Source of the DNA: Verrucomicrobiaceae bacterium
GTDB lineage: Bacteria > Verrucomicrobiota > Verrucomicrobiia > Verrucomicrobiales > Verrucomicrobiaceae
DNA length: 59,245 nucleotides
Assembly (NCBI GenBank): GCA_024232965.1
Contig: JACKQF010000014.1
Location: forward strand, 1-59,245
Reading direction: 5' to 3'
Each line of letters begins with the position of its first letter. Position 1 is the stretch's first letter. This document shows positions 1 through 7,565 of this stretch, piece after piece. The position numbers and the translations under genes are program-made. The notes beneath the pieces are model-generated. The model worked only from the letters and a program-made list of their open reading frames with translations. It searched no databases and was not told where the DNA came from.

Positions 1-242
1 GGCTCGTATCGTGAGCCCGGCATCTGCGGTTTGGCCATTGAGTCAGCCTACTGCGAGGCTGACGAGCTGTGCGCTGCTGCACTGTCCCACTCGCACCTCT
101 TCGGCATCCCACTCACGCCGGGGTCACTGACCCCAGCTACAACTCTGATCACAACCAGCGCGCAAAAAATCTTGGCAATCAAAACTGAGCCTGCAACGAT
201 CTGTCCGGAATCCGGTAATCATTATCACACCACACCACCGCC
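1..242. other. Intergenic segment with hairpins at window start
   Basis: No supported gene is seen here. The segment holds a stem-loop at 43-62 (TCAGCCT pairs with AGGCTGA), a possible weaker one at 1-17 (GGCTC with GAGCC), and a REP-like palindrome at 120-141. From about 160 it becomes similar to the sequence upstream of the second SUMF1-like gene (from about 1128), so its last 80 bases are the 5' part of a tandem duplication. Confidence 0.6.
120..141 (+). repeat. REP-like palindrome, copy 1
   Basis: GGGGTCACTGACCCC is a near-perfect palindrome (7-base arms around one base) followed by AGCTACA. The same 22 bases recur exactly at 2178-2199 and 2324-2345. A palindrome with a conserved one-sided tail, repeated in intergenic DNA, resembles REP elements mobilised by RAYT proteins. 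No RAYT gene is in the window. Confidence 0.8.
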
Positions 243-1028
243 ATGAAACCCACGTTCGCCATCCTCCTCGGCCTCGCTGCCACCACGACTCTGTTGCTGT
301 CCCACTGCGCCACAACAACCGGCAGTGGTGGCGGCGGTTCCGGTGGCCTGCCACCCGCGACCAAAGAATCGCCCTTCGTCAACAGCCTTGGCATGAAGTT
401 CGTGCCGGTGCCGGGGACGAAGATCCTGATGTGCACCACGGAGACGACGGTGGCGCAGTACCAGGCGGCGGGGATGGGGTATGAGCCACCGAAGTTCTCC
501 CAAGGCAGCGATCACCCAGCGGTGAACGTGAGTTGGGATGATGCGAAGGCGTGGTGCGCGTGGTTGAGCAAGAAGGAGGGGAGGAAATACCGGCTGCCGA
601 CGGATGCGGAATGGAGCGCGGCGGTGGGGAGAAGCGCTTATCCGTGGGGCAATCAGTGGCCACCGCCGAGCAATTGCGGGAACTATGCGGGGCAGGAGAT
701 GCGCGGCTGCACCGCTGCGGAGCGGGAGATTTTGTTCGAGGGTTTTGGCATCATCGGCAGTTTCAGCGACCGGCATAAATTCACTGGGCCAGTGGGCAGC
801 TATCCTGCCAATGGACTGGGGCTATATGACCTAGGAGGCAATGTGTGGGAGTGGTGCGAGGACTGGCATCCGAAGTATCGGGGCGAACACCACGTGTTGC
901 GCGGCGGTTCTTGGAGCTACGATAATCGCAAAGACCTCGCCTCTTCGAGTCAACACTTCTACCCGCCAGGCATTCTCGGCGGCTACGGCTTCCGTTGTGT
1001 GGTGGAGCGGCGAGATTCTGCGCGCTAG
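243..1028 (+). CDS. SUMF1/FGE-fold lipoprotein, copy 1
   Basis: The 261-residue product has a lipoprotein signal peptide with lipobox LSHC (Cys22), then a Gly/Ser-rich linker and a formylglycine-generating-enzyme (SUMF1) type domain from about residue 45 to the end. Family landmarks are RLPTDAEW, GNVWEWCEDW and RGGSW near the C-terminus. Real formylglycine-generating enzymes carry a copper-binding cysteine pair after the RGGS segment. This segment has no such pair, so the protein is probably not a sulfatase activator. SUMF1-fold proteins are also used as binding or effector modules. It is an outer-membrane or periplasmic lipoprotein by its signal. No clear Shine-Dalgarno is seen. It is the first copy of a tandem pair. 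Confidence 0.85.
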   Translation: MKPTFAILLGLAATTTLLLSHCATTTGSGGGGSGGLPPATKESPFVNSLGMKFVPVPGTKILMCTTETTVAQYQAAGMGYEPPKFSQGSDHPAVNVSWDDAKAWCAWLSKKEGRKYRLPTDAEWSAAVGRSAYPWGNQWPPPSNCGNYAGQEMRGCTAAEREILFEGFGIIGSFSDRHKFTGPVGSYPANGLGLYDLGGNVWEWCEDWHPKYRGEHHVLRGGSWSYDNRKDLASSSQHFYPPGILGGYGFRCVVERRDSAR

Positions 1029-1202
1029 GCTGGCTTCTTGAGCTTGGAACTCGCAGCTTGAGACTCGGTAGTTTAAAAATGGATCTCTTATTATGGCAAC
1101 GAGCGCCATTCACGGCTTCAGACGCTACACAAAAAACTTGGCATTCAAAATGGCACCCGCAACGATCTGTCAGGCATTCGGTAACACCTCTCCGACACCG
1201 CC

Positions 1203-1988
1203 ATGAAACCCACGATCCCCATTCTCCTCAGCCTCACCGCCACCGCCCTGCTGCTCTCCCACTGCGCGACGACCACCGTTGGTGGTGGCAGCGGTTCTGG
1301 CGGCCTGCCACCCGCGACCAAAGAATCGCCCTTCGTGAACAGCCTTGGCATGAAGTTCGTGCCGGTGCCGGGGACGAAGATCCTGATGTGCACGACGGAG
1401 ACTACCGTGGCGCAGTATCAGGCGGCGGGGATGGGGTATGAAGCGCCTCCGTTCTCCCAAGGCAGCGATCACCCGGCGGTGAACGTGAGCTGGAACGATG
1501 CGAAGGCGTGGTGCGCGTGGTTGAGCAAGAAGGAGGGGAGAAAATATCGGCTGCCGACGGATGCAGAGTGGAGCGCTGCGGTGGGCAGCAGCACGTATCC
1601 GTGGGGCTATTCGTGGCCACCGCCTAACAATTGCGGGAACTACATGGGACAGGAACACAAAGGCAGCGCGGCGGCGGTGGCGTATTTCAAGAGTTTCTTA
1701 AACCAATCAGGTTTTTGGTCAGTGATAGGTGGCTTCCGTGACAATCATGTGTTCACCGCGCCGGTGGGCAGTTACCCAGGCAACGGACTGGGGATTTATG
1801 ATTTGGGCGGGAATGTGTGGGAATGGTGTGAGGACTGGCATCCGGACCATCGAGGCGAATACCGCGTGTTGCGCGGCGGTTCCTGGTACGACTTCTATCG
1901 CGTCCGCCTCGCGTCTTCCTACCGCGACGACTTCACGCCTGGTTTTCGCGACCACGGCATCGGCTTTCGTTGTGTGGTGGGGCGATGA
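1203..1988 (+). CDS. SUMF1/FGE-fold lipoprotein, copy 2
   Basis: This 261-residue paralogue of the gene at 243 has a lipobox LSHC (Cys21), the same linker, and a nearly identical domain over about residues 38-130. A divergent block follows (about residues 145-180, with a Phe/Ser-rich stretch not found in copy 1), then the shared GNVWEWCEDWHP and RGGSW motifs. Like copy 1 it lacks the catalytic cysteine pair of true formylglycine-generating enzymes. The divergent middle block sits where SUMF1-fold proteins usually vary in their ligand-facing loops, so the copies may recognise different partners; that is inference. Confidence 0.85.
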   Translation: MKPTIPILLSLTATALLLSHCATTTVGGGSGSGGLPPATKESPFVNSLGMKFVPVPGTKILMCTTETTVAQYQAAGMGYEAPPFSQGSDHPAVNVSWNDAKAWCAWLSKKEGRKYRLPTDAEWSAAVGSSTYPWGYSWPPPNNCGNYMGQEHKGSAAAVAYFKSFLNQSGFWSVIGGFRDNHVFTAPVGSYPGNGLGIYDLGGNVWEWCEDWHPDHRGEYRVLRGGSWYDFYRVRLASSYRDDFTPGFRDHGIGFRCVVGR

Positions 1989-2177
1989 GGTTCCGCGTCC
2001 TGGGCTGGCTTCAGGAGCTTGGCGCTCGCAGGTTGAGACTTGACCCTTGGAGATTGACCCTTGAACCTGCGAGCGAAGCGAGCAGGAAAATTTTGGCTGG
2101 CGCGGAGGGCTTCCTCGTGTCACGGATCGGCTACTGCACGCCGTCATCGGCACCGCAGCGGCTTCTCAGGCACAGCC

Positions 2178-2199
2178 GGGGTCACTGACCCCAGCTACA
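2178..2199 (+). repeat. REP-like palindrome, copy 2
   Basis: Identical over 22 bases to the copies at 120-141 and 2324-2345: GGGGTCACTGACCCC followed by AGCTACA, in the same orientation. Confidence 0.8.
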
Positions 2200-2234
2200 G
2201 AATGAGCGTGACCGGCGGCTGCCGTGCTGTAGAT

Positions 2235-2249
2235 GGCCTCAGTGAGGCC
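2235..2249. repeat. Palindrome GGCCTCA-G-TGAGGCC
   Basis: A 7-base perfect inverted repeat around a single central base, between REP-like copies 2 and 3. It has the same arm length and one-base centre as the REP-like palindromes, so it may be part of the same repeat family or a composite unit. Confidence 0.6.
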
Positions 2250-2323
2250 GTCCGCCAATGGGGCGCGAATGAACCCGCCGCCGCGCGGTGTCATCCGCGC
2301 CGCACCGGCATCTCACGCGCTCC

Positions 2324-2345
2324 GGGGTCACTGACCCCAGCTACA
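2324..2345 (+). repeat. REP-like palindrome, copy 3
   Basis: Third exact copy of the 22-base element. The sequence just upstream (GCATCTCACGCGCTCC) resembles that before copy 1 (GCATCCCACTCACGCC), so the repeated unit extends beyond the palindrome. Confidence 0.8.
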
Positions 2346-2459
2346 GCCGAAATGCGCGGACCGCGAAAAAGAATCGCAATCAAAACTCCGGCGGCGGCGA
2401 TTGCTGTCATGAGACGCGGAACCTTTGGTCCGCATCTTGCAACTCCACTCCTCAAATCC

Positions 2460-3011
2460 ATGAAACGTCTTCTCCCATCGATTCTGCTGATCGCTCTCGC
2501 CTCCTGCGCACACCGCGACGGCTCCCATCTCCATGCCACGGCCCCCGGCACGCAGTTGCGCAGCGGGGACATCGGGCTGGATTTGCGAACAGACAAACCG
2601 CGTTACAAGCTGGGTGAACCCATCCGCCTCACACTGACCGCAAACCGCACTTGCCGTGTCGAGATCTGGAACCTGGATGCCAAGGGGAACCGCATGCCTC
2701 TCTGGCCACGGCCAGGCACCAAACCAACGACGCTGCAGGTGGGCACCACACTGACGCTGCCGCCATCGGGCGCTGATTGGGTGATTCGCGCTGCCGAACC
2801 GCTCGGTGTCAATACTCTGGTGGCCCAGGCGACAGCCAACACCGCCATCCAAAGGCCCACCCGACCTCAGGGCTCCGCCAGCCACTTTTTTCAACTGCAC
2901 ACCGGCGGATGGAAGGGGATGGAAGTCGCCCCGGCAGCCCCGTCCGTCGCCGAACCGCTGTCTGCACCCCGTCGCGGCGAGGTGAGATGGCTGTACGAAG
3001 TGCAGAGGTAA
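2460..3011 (+). CDS. Lipoprotein with DUF4384-like domain
   Basis: The 183-residue product starts with MKRLLPS and has a lipobox LASC (Cys16). The open frame extends upstream to 2061 through repeat-rich DNA without protein-like character, so this ATG, directly before the signal peptide, was chosen. The segment around residues 40-130 (DIGLDLRTDKPRYKLGEPI, then a hydrophobic-polar strand pattern ending near PPSGADWVIRA) resembles DUF4384, a beta-sandwich found in bacterial lipoproteins and serine/threonine-kinase-associated proteins. The function is unknown. It follows the SUMF1-like lipoproteins on the same strand, so the three may form a lipoprotein group, but 471 bases of repeats separate them. 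Confidence 0.75.
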   Translation: MKRLLPSILLIALASCAHRDGSHLHATAPGTQLRSGDIGLDLRTDKPRYKLGEPIRLTLTANRTCRVEIWNLDAKGNRMPLWPRPGTKPTTLQVGTTLTLPPSGADWVIRAAEPLGVNTLVAQATANTAIQRPTRPQGSASHFFQLHTGGWKGMEVAPAAPSVAEPLSAPRRGEVRWLYEVQR

Positions 3012-3054
3012 ACTCCCCGCTTAACCCCTAGTTTGTGACCACGTCTATCTCCTC

Positions 3055-4113
3055 CTATTCGGGCCACCGGCCGTCTTCCATCGGTTTTGAGGTCAACTTG
3101 CTGGGATCGACGACGACGTGTTTCACCTTCTGGCGCTTCCAGGTGTAGGTGATGTGCACGAGTCCGTCGCTGGTCTGAATGATGGCGGGGTAGCTGAATT
3201 CCTTCTTCGGTTCGTTTTCAAACACCAGCGCCGCTTCCCAGGTCTTGCCATCTTTGCTCACCGCCAAGTTCAGCGGGCTGCGACCTTTGGCCGTATGATT
3301 GTAGATCAACAGATGACGACCGTCCGCAAGTGTGACGGCATCAGTGCCGGAGTTTGGATTGGGGAGATCCGTCAACGAAATCTCCCCCCAAGTTTTGCCA
3401 GCATCGTCTGAGGTAATTTGAAAGACCTTCTGCTGACGCGTGCGCCCGACCGCTTGGATCTTATCGCCTCCGAGGAAGAGAATGCTTGGTTGGATAGCGC
3501 TGACGGTGAGCCCGTCGTGGAGCAGTTCCGTGCGGCTCCAGGTTTGACCTAGATCAGAGGTGCGTTCGAAGTAGATGGCCCAGGCGCTGGGCTTCGTATC
3601 GGTCTCGTTGCTCGTGGGGCATAAGATGTCGCCATTCGGGAGTTGCACCGGTTTGTTTTTGATCGGGCCAAAGATGCCCTTCGGTAGCTTTTGTGCAGCA
3701 GACCATGTTTTGCCGCCATCGCTGCTCGTTTTGAGTTCCCCCCACCAAGTGCTCGGCGATGGACCGACCTTGTAGAAGAGCATCAGCGGCGCGTCCTTCG
3801 GCTGAAACAGCACTGGGTTCCACGTCGGATGCCGCGTGCCATCGGCTTGCACGCCATTCGCCGTTTCGACGCTCTCCATCCATTTGCCATCGACGAGACG
3901 CGAGACCCAGATGCACACGTCCGGATTCTTTTCCGCCGTGCCGCCAAACCATGCCGCGACGAGCCCTGTGGGTGTCTCGACAATCGTGGTGGCGTGGATC
4001 TGTGGGTACGGGCCCGTGTCGTAAATGTACTCGGTTTTCAGAATGGCGGGGTCTGCTTTGGACAACCACGGAAGACACAGAATACACGGAAGGAGGAGAA
4101 AGGATTTTTTCAT
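3055..4113 (-). CDS. Exported BNR/Asp-box sialidase-like protein
   Basis: The 352-residue product has an N-terminal signal peptide (about residues 1-20) and then a six-bladed-propeller type sequence of the predicted neuraminidase group (BNR_2). Asp-box motifs are visible: SSDGGKTW, TSDLGQTW, TSDDAGKTW and SKDGKTW. The AAWFGGT and DVCIWVSR segments near the N-terminus are typical of this group. It would remove terminal sugars, possibly sialic acids, outside the cytoplasm. The DapA/NanA-family gene upstream on the same strand fits sialic acid use. Residues 8-17 of the signal peptide are encoded by a 29-bp repeat that also occurs inverted at 4627-4655. Other propeller hydrolases share this fold, so the substrate is uncertain. 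Confidence 0.8.
   Translation of the reverse strand: MKKSFLLLPCILCLPWLSKADPAILKTEYIYDTGPYPQIHATTIVETPTGLVAAWFGGTAEKNPDVCIWVSRLVDGKWMESVETANGVQADGTRHPTWNPVLFQPKDAPLMLFYKVGPSPSTWWGELKTSSDGGKTWSAAQKLPKGIFGPIKNKPVQLPNGDILCPTSNETDTKPSAWAIYFERTSDLGQTWSRTELLHDGLTVSAIQPSILFLGGDKIQAVGRTRQQKVFQITSDDAGKTWGEISLTDLPNPNSGTDAVTLADGRHLLIYNHTAKGRSPLNLAVSKDGKTWEAALVFENEPKKEFSYPAIIQTSDGLVHITYTWKRQKVKHVVVDPSKLTSKPMEDGRWPE
4064..4092 (+). repeat. Left inverted repeat, inside sialidase signal peptide
   Basis: It reads AACCACGGAA, nine bases, then TACACGGAAG on the plus strand. On the minus strand it encodes sialidase residues 8 to 17 (LPCILCLPWL). It differs from the reverse complement of 4627-4655 at three positions. 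Confidence 0.85.
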
Positions 4114-4189
4114 GAGAGGTTATCGGACTTTGACGATTGTGAGCGCTAAGTGAAATGAGCTGGGTTGATGTTTGCCGAGGTTGCACCCA

Positions 4190-4570
4190 TCACAGTGCGA
4201 AGCGTTCGATCGCTACGAGTGGATGGTGCCCAAAATTGACCAGCAGGCCAAGCCTAAATCCGCTGCCCCTGAGGTAGTTCTGCACTTGGGCGCGATGCGC
4301 ATCCGCCAGTTCCTTCACTGCCTTCAACTCAATGATGGTCTTATCGTAACAGATGAAATCAGGGATGTATTCGCTCTTCAGCGGCGTTCCCTTGTAGTCT
4401 AGTTTTAACTTTGGCTGAGCGATAGCTGGCACACCAGCCAGACGAAATTCGATTTCGAGACACTCTTGATACACGGGCTCCAAGAATCCGGCACCTTTGT
4501 TGCGGTACACCTCAAAGAGACATCCACGAATGGCGAAGCTCTCGTCTGGGTAAATGAGTTTTGAGTTCAT
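4190..4570 (-). CDS. GxxExxY protein (PDDEXK_3-like)
   Basis: The 126-residue product has the family signature GAGFLEPVY near residues 27-35, and then PDF and ELK near residues 70 and 80, which fit the PD-(D/E)xK nuclease core. The length is normal for GxxExxY proteins, whose biochemical role is not established; nuclease activity is predicted from the fold. The acidic and lysine core residues all appear intact, so this copy need not be decayed. The gene sits alone inside a unit with inverted-repeat ends, between a lyase and a sialidase with which it has no obvious link. Confidence 0.85.
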   Translation of the reverse strand: MNSKLIYPDESFAIRGCLFEVYRNKGAGFLEPVYQECLEIEFRLAGVPAIAQPKLKLDYKGTPLKSEYIPDFICYDKTIIELKAVKELADAHRAQVQNYLRGSGFRLGLLVNFGHHPLVAIERFAL

Positions 4571-4626
4571 GGCTTCGGTGTTACCAGGGATGGCACAGCA
4601 CTTAGAGAAAATGAAGAACTAAAACA

Positions 4627-4655
4627 CTTCCGTGTATTTCGTGTATTCCGTGGTT
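4627..4655 (-). repeat. Right inverted repeat of the GxxExxY unit
   Basis: The minus strand reads AACCACGGAA, nine bases, then TACACGGAAG and matches the left repeat at 26 of 29 positions. It lies directly after the lyase stop codon, in the gap before the GxxExxY gene. Confidence 0.85.
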
Positions 4656-4658
4656 GAT

Positions 4659-5558
4659 TCAGTCGAGCAGCCCCAAACTCTGCAACGCCTCACGGATCTG
4701 GAGGCGCTCAGGGTCGCGGAAACGATGGAAGGGCTCGGCCATGTGGTCTTCGCAAACTCCGAGCAGTGAAAGGCCACACTTGATGCCCTTAATTATGGCG
4801 GACTTGTGGCGGCCAACGGTGTAGATGCTGCCAGCGAGCTGCATGACCTGTGCGTGGAGTTCACGCGTGCGTTTCAGATCCTGCGCGGCGGCCGCGTGAT
4901 ACATCTCGACGTAGAGCTTTGGGTTCAAGTTCGCGCCGCCATTGATGCCGCCGTGACCGCCGAGTAGCACGGCCTCTGCCGTCAGCTCCTCTGGGCCGAC
5001 CAGAATGCTCCAGTCAGGGCGTTGCTTGGCGACTTCAATCAAACGGTGGAAGTAGATCATGTCGCACGAGCTGTCTTTGACTCCGCAAATGCCGGGCATG
5101 TCCACCGCACGGCGCACGAGATCAATCTCGAAGCTCACCTTCGTCAACCCGGGCATGTTGTAGAGAAACAGGGGCAGCGGCATCTCCGCGACCAGGTCCT
5201 GCACGTATTCGAGCATTTCCGGGGGCGCAGCGGGGAAGTAATAGGGCGGTGCCAGCACCACATAGGCGGCACCGGCAGCAGCCGCGTATTTGGCGAGGTT
5301 CACGCTCTCGGTGAACGATGTGTCCGTGATGCCGACGAGCACCGGAACGCGACCGGCGGCCATTTTGCAGGTGTGATCAATCAACTCACGCCGCAAACGG
5401 TAGCTGAGGCTGGGACCTTCCCCAGTGGTGCCCAGAATAAAGAGGCCTGCGACACCACCGGCGATGAGTCGTTCGATGAGCCGTTCCAGACCTCCGACGT
5501 CCAAAGTGTCGCGATCCTTGAGAGGGGTAATGAGAGGTGGGACGATGCCTTTGAGCAT
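4659..5558 (-). CDS. DapA/NanA-family aldolase (dihydrodipicolinate synthase-like)
   Basis: The 299-residue product is a class I aldolase of the DHDPS/N-acetylneuraminate lyase family. GTTGE lies at 43-47, YNMPG at 133-137 (catalytic Tyr133) and GVKDSS with the Schiff-base Lys161. Members make dihydrodipicolinate, split N-acetylneuraminate or cleave related keto-acids. The open frame extends to 5618, but the ATG at 5558 gives MLKGIVPP, the usual family start, and leaves a 10-base gap after the VCBS gene. Location beside a sialidase and a GntR-type regulator favours a catabolic lyase over lysine synthesis, but motifs alone cannot decide. Probably co-transcribed with the VCBS gene. Confidence 0.85.
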   Translation of the reverse strand: MLKGIVPPLITPLKDRDTLDVGGLERLIERLIAGGVAGLFILGTTGEGPSLSYRLRRELIDHTCKMAAGRVPVLVGITDTSFTESVNLAKYAAAAGAAYVVLAPPYYFPAAPPEMLEYVQDLVAEMPLPLFLYNMPGLTKVSFEIDLVRRAVDMPGICGVKDSSCDMIYFHRLIEVAKQRPDWSILVGPEELTAEAVLLGGHGGINGGANLNPKLYVEMYHAAAAQDLKRTRELHAQVMQLAGSIYTVGRHKSAIIKGIKCGLSLLGVCEDHMAEPFHRFRDPERLQIREALQSLGLLD

Positions 5559-5568
5559 AAAAGACGAT

Positions 5569-7491
5569 CTATTTGCTGCGGGGGTTTTTGAGGAAGTAGA
5601 AACGACCATCTTCGGCACCGATCACGAGATCCTTGATGCCATCGCCATCAAAATCGACGGTGGTCGGGTGGGTGTCGTGACCTTCAATGTTGCGATCACT
5701 GACGTTGCCGACTCTTTCGAACAACCAAGCGCCGTCCTTCTGACCGATCTGTTTCCAGAACTCAGCATTGGCGCTGTTGATGAGGATGTCCAACTTCCCG
5801 TCGCCATCCCAATCGGTGATCTTGAGTTTGCGACGACCACTCTTCCCTGCCGTCTTTTCGTTAAAGCGCAGTGGCTTGCCATTTTGATCGCAGAGCACGC
5901 GCTGAGGATGCTTCACGATGAGTGTGTCGCCCTGCTTCGCGCGCTGGAAAAAGGCGAGGTAACCCTCTTGATCCAGCATGACCAAATCTTGAAGCCCATC
6001 GCCATCGAGATCGACAATTCCAGGAGTCGTCCGCCACTGCGTGAGCAGAGCTTTGCCCTCCGGCTTCATCCAGCCCCAGGCGAGTTCTGGCTGGGGGCCG
6101 TTCCATTCGACTTCGATGGGTTGCGCCGCAGCCAATTTGGGCGCTGTGCGGGTGCCGATGTTGCGATACCAGTGCACTTTACCCAAAATCGTATTGGCGG
6201 CGATGTCTGGCAGCCCATCGCCGTCCCAGTCCTCGGTGCAAACGGTGGTGTAGCCCCACTTGCATTCGCAGGGCCCTTGAATGGAACCGTTTTGACCCGC
6301 CATGATGCGGATGGCTTTCCCATCCACCTCAAGGTTCCGAGGTGCCGCCCATTTGGGCTGGGCGACCTTGGGACCGCTGAGGTTCTCGTAGAGGACGATG
6401 TATCCCGCCGTATTGCCACTGATGATATCGTCATCGCCATCACCATCCCAATCAACACCGCTTGGTGCCGCGAGGGCGCCACACTTCACATCGGCAGCTT
6501 CTTGTTTGAAATAGACGGGAGGCAGGAAGTGGGGAGCCTTGTCGTTAAAAGCACCCGTGTTTTCGATGAAAGCCACGCGACCATCTTCATCCCCGCAAAT
6601 CAAATCGATATCGCCATCAGCATCCCAATCAATGGGCGTTGGCGTGATCATTTCCAGATCCATGTGGATGAATTTCCCCTCGTGCTGGAGACGCAGCCCG
6701 CGGGCAAACTTGGGCTTCTCCTTGGTTCCCGTGTTTTCAAAATAGGTAAACCCATCGATGAACTCACCACAGATCAGGTCGAGATCGCCGTCCTTGTCAT
6801 AATCTGCGACGCAGGGAGAGGGCATGCCAAACACATCGATCTGCGTGTTGGCGGCGCTTAGCAGTTTTGGCTTGTCGTAGGCTGGCTTCTCGTTGGTGCC
6901 GGTGTTCTTGATGAAGTAAACAAACCCGCGCAACAGGTCATTGGTCCAGTGGCCGTTCTCGTCGTAGGCGTTGTCCCAGCCGTAGTTGGTCCAGTCGCCC
7001 ACCCCAACGATCAGATCCTGGACGCCGTCCCCATCAAGGTCCGCGTAGTGCCATTCATTGGCACGCACTTTGTTGGGATGCACCGCGGCGGAGATGGTCA
7101 GCATCTGCGGCTTATCGAGTCCGGTTTTTTTGAAGTCCGGATACGCGAAGCCAGGAGTCAGCACATAGGGTTCACCGTTCACATAACTGATGCGGGCATT
7201 GGTAGCCCCTTTGCTGATGCGTTTGCCCGCCTTAAAAACCGGCATCTTCCCGCCTGTACCGGGGTTTTCGAAAAAGTAGGTGCCGTTGTAGGGCTTGTCT
7301 GGGCAACTCACAACGAGATCGAGATCGCCATCGCCGTCAAAGTCCATCGGCAGTGGCCAAGCCCACAACCCGACGCCGAGATCAACGGCAAGACCGGGAT
7401 TGTTATAGGGGAGACGATCCAGACTGGATTCCTCCGAAAAGACGCAGGCGGCAGGAATGAGCAGGAGGCTGAGGCAAAGTGGCAACTTCAT
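5569..7491 (-). CDS. Exported FG-GAP/VCBS-repeat protein
   Basis: The 640-residue product starts with a signal peptide (MKLPLCLSLLLIPAACVFS) and consists of FG-GAP/VCBS propeller repeats. About nine calcium-loop motifs of the form DxDxDGxxD are visible, for example DFDGDGDLDLVVS, DWDADGDIDLICG and DFDGDGIKDLVIG. Such integrin-like propellers bind glycans or proteins at the surface; no catalytic motif is seen. The open frame reaches 7569, but the ATG at 7491 directly precedes the signal peptide and lies 15 bases from a 12-base palindrome that is probably an operator. The lyase gene follows after 10 bases. Confidence 0.85.
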   Translation of the reverse strand: MKLPLCLSLLLIPAACVFSEESSLDRLPYNNPGLAVDLGVGLWAWPLPMDFDGDGDLDLVVSCPDKPYNGTYFFENPGTGGKMPVFKAGKRISKGATNARISYVNGEPYVLTPGFAYPDFKKTGLDKPQMLTISAAVHPNKVRANEWHYADLDGDGVQDLIVGVGDWTNYGWDNAYDENGHWTNDLLRGFVYFIKNTGTNEKPAYDKPKLLSAANTQIDVFGMPSPCVADYDKDGDLDLICGEFIDGFTYFENTGTKEKPKFARGLRLQHEGKFIHMDLEMITPTPIDWDADGDIDLICGDEDGRVAFIENTGAFNDKAPHFLPPVYFKQEAADVKCGALAAPSGVDWDGDGDDDIISGNTAGYIVLYENLSGPKVAQPKWAAPRNLEVDGKAIRIMAGQNGSIQGPCECKWGYTTVCTEDWDGDGLPDIAANTILGKVHWYRNIGTRTAPKLAAAQPIEVEWNGPQPELAWGWMKPEGKALLTQWRTTPGIVDLDGDGLQDLVMLDQEGYLAFFQRAKQGDTLIVKHPQRVLCDQNGKPLRFNEKTAGKSGRRKLKITDWDGDGKLDILINSANAEFWKQIGQKDGAWLFERVGNVSDRNIEGHDTHPTTVDFDGDGIKDLVIGAEDGRFYFLKNPRSK

Positions 7492-7506
7492 AGATGGCGG
7501 GATTTG

Positions 7507-7518
7507 CTTGTATACAAG
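7507..7518. promoter_or_regulatory. Predicted GntR-family operator, VCBS-lyase operon
   Basis: CTTGTATACAAG is a perfect 12-base palindrome 15 bases upstream of the VCBS start codon. The extended word TTGCTTGTATACAAGG recurs with one change at 8402-8417. TTGTATACAA fits the TnGT-n-ACnA type of site bound by FadR-subfamily GntR regulators, and such a regulator is the adjacent gene. Confidence 0.75.
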
Positions 7519-7565
7519 GAGTTCAATTTTACGAACACAGGTTGTGTTTCTTTCGAAAAAGTATT

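Larger units (their letters stand above)
160..2045 (+). repeat. Tandem duplication of a 960-bp unit
   Basis: The two SUMF1-like genes start exactly 960 bases apart (243 and 1203) and stop exactly 960 bases apart (1028 and 1988). Similarity runs beyond the coding regions: an upstream block at about 164-240 matches about 1131-1200, and a downstream block after each stop shares CTGGCTTC and GAGCTTGG words and a GAGACT end. The unit is therefore a gene plus its flanks. The two copies differ most in the middle of the gene. Confidence 0.8.
1989..2459. other. Repeat-rich intergenic region
   Basis: No gene is supported in this 471-base stretch, although an open frame runs through it into the next gene. 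It contains two REP-like palindromes (2178-2199, 2324-2345), another palindrome at 2235-2249, and at its left end the downstream flank of the tandem duplication. Confidence 0.65.
4064..4655. mobile_element. GxxExxY element bounded by 29-bp inverted repeats
   Basis: Two 29-bp sequences in opposite orientation (4064-4092 and 4627-4655) match at 26 of 29 positions and bracket the GxxExxY gene. Their outer ends begin AACCACGGAA on each strand. The left repeat lies inside the sialidase coding region; the right one starts three bases after the stop codon of the lyase gene. No clear target duplication is visible. I recall that CCACGGAA/ACACGGAA-type repeats often occur near GxxExxY genes in environmental genomes. 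Calling this a mobile unit is inference. Confidence 0.6.

Noticed and set aside
243..1988. Reading the two SUMF1-like proteins as activators of the nearby sulfatases
   Set aside because: The cysteine pair needed by aerobic formylglycine-generating enzymes is missing in both, and no gene link to the sulfatases is visible.
5425..6861. A 478-codon plus-strand frame opposite the VCBS and lyase genes
   Set aside because: The minus-strand genes have clear DxDxDG calcium motifs and aldolase motifs; the plus-strand product has none and would start inside the lyase gene.
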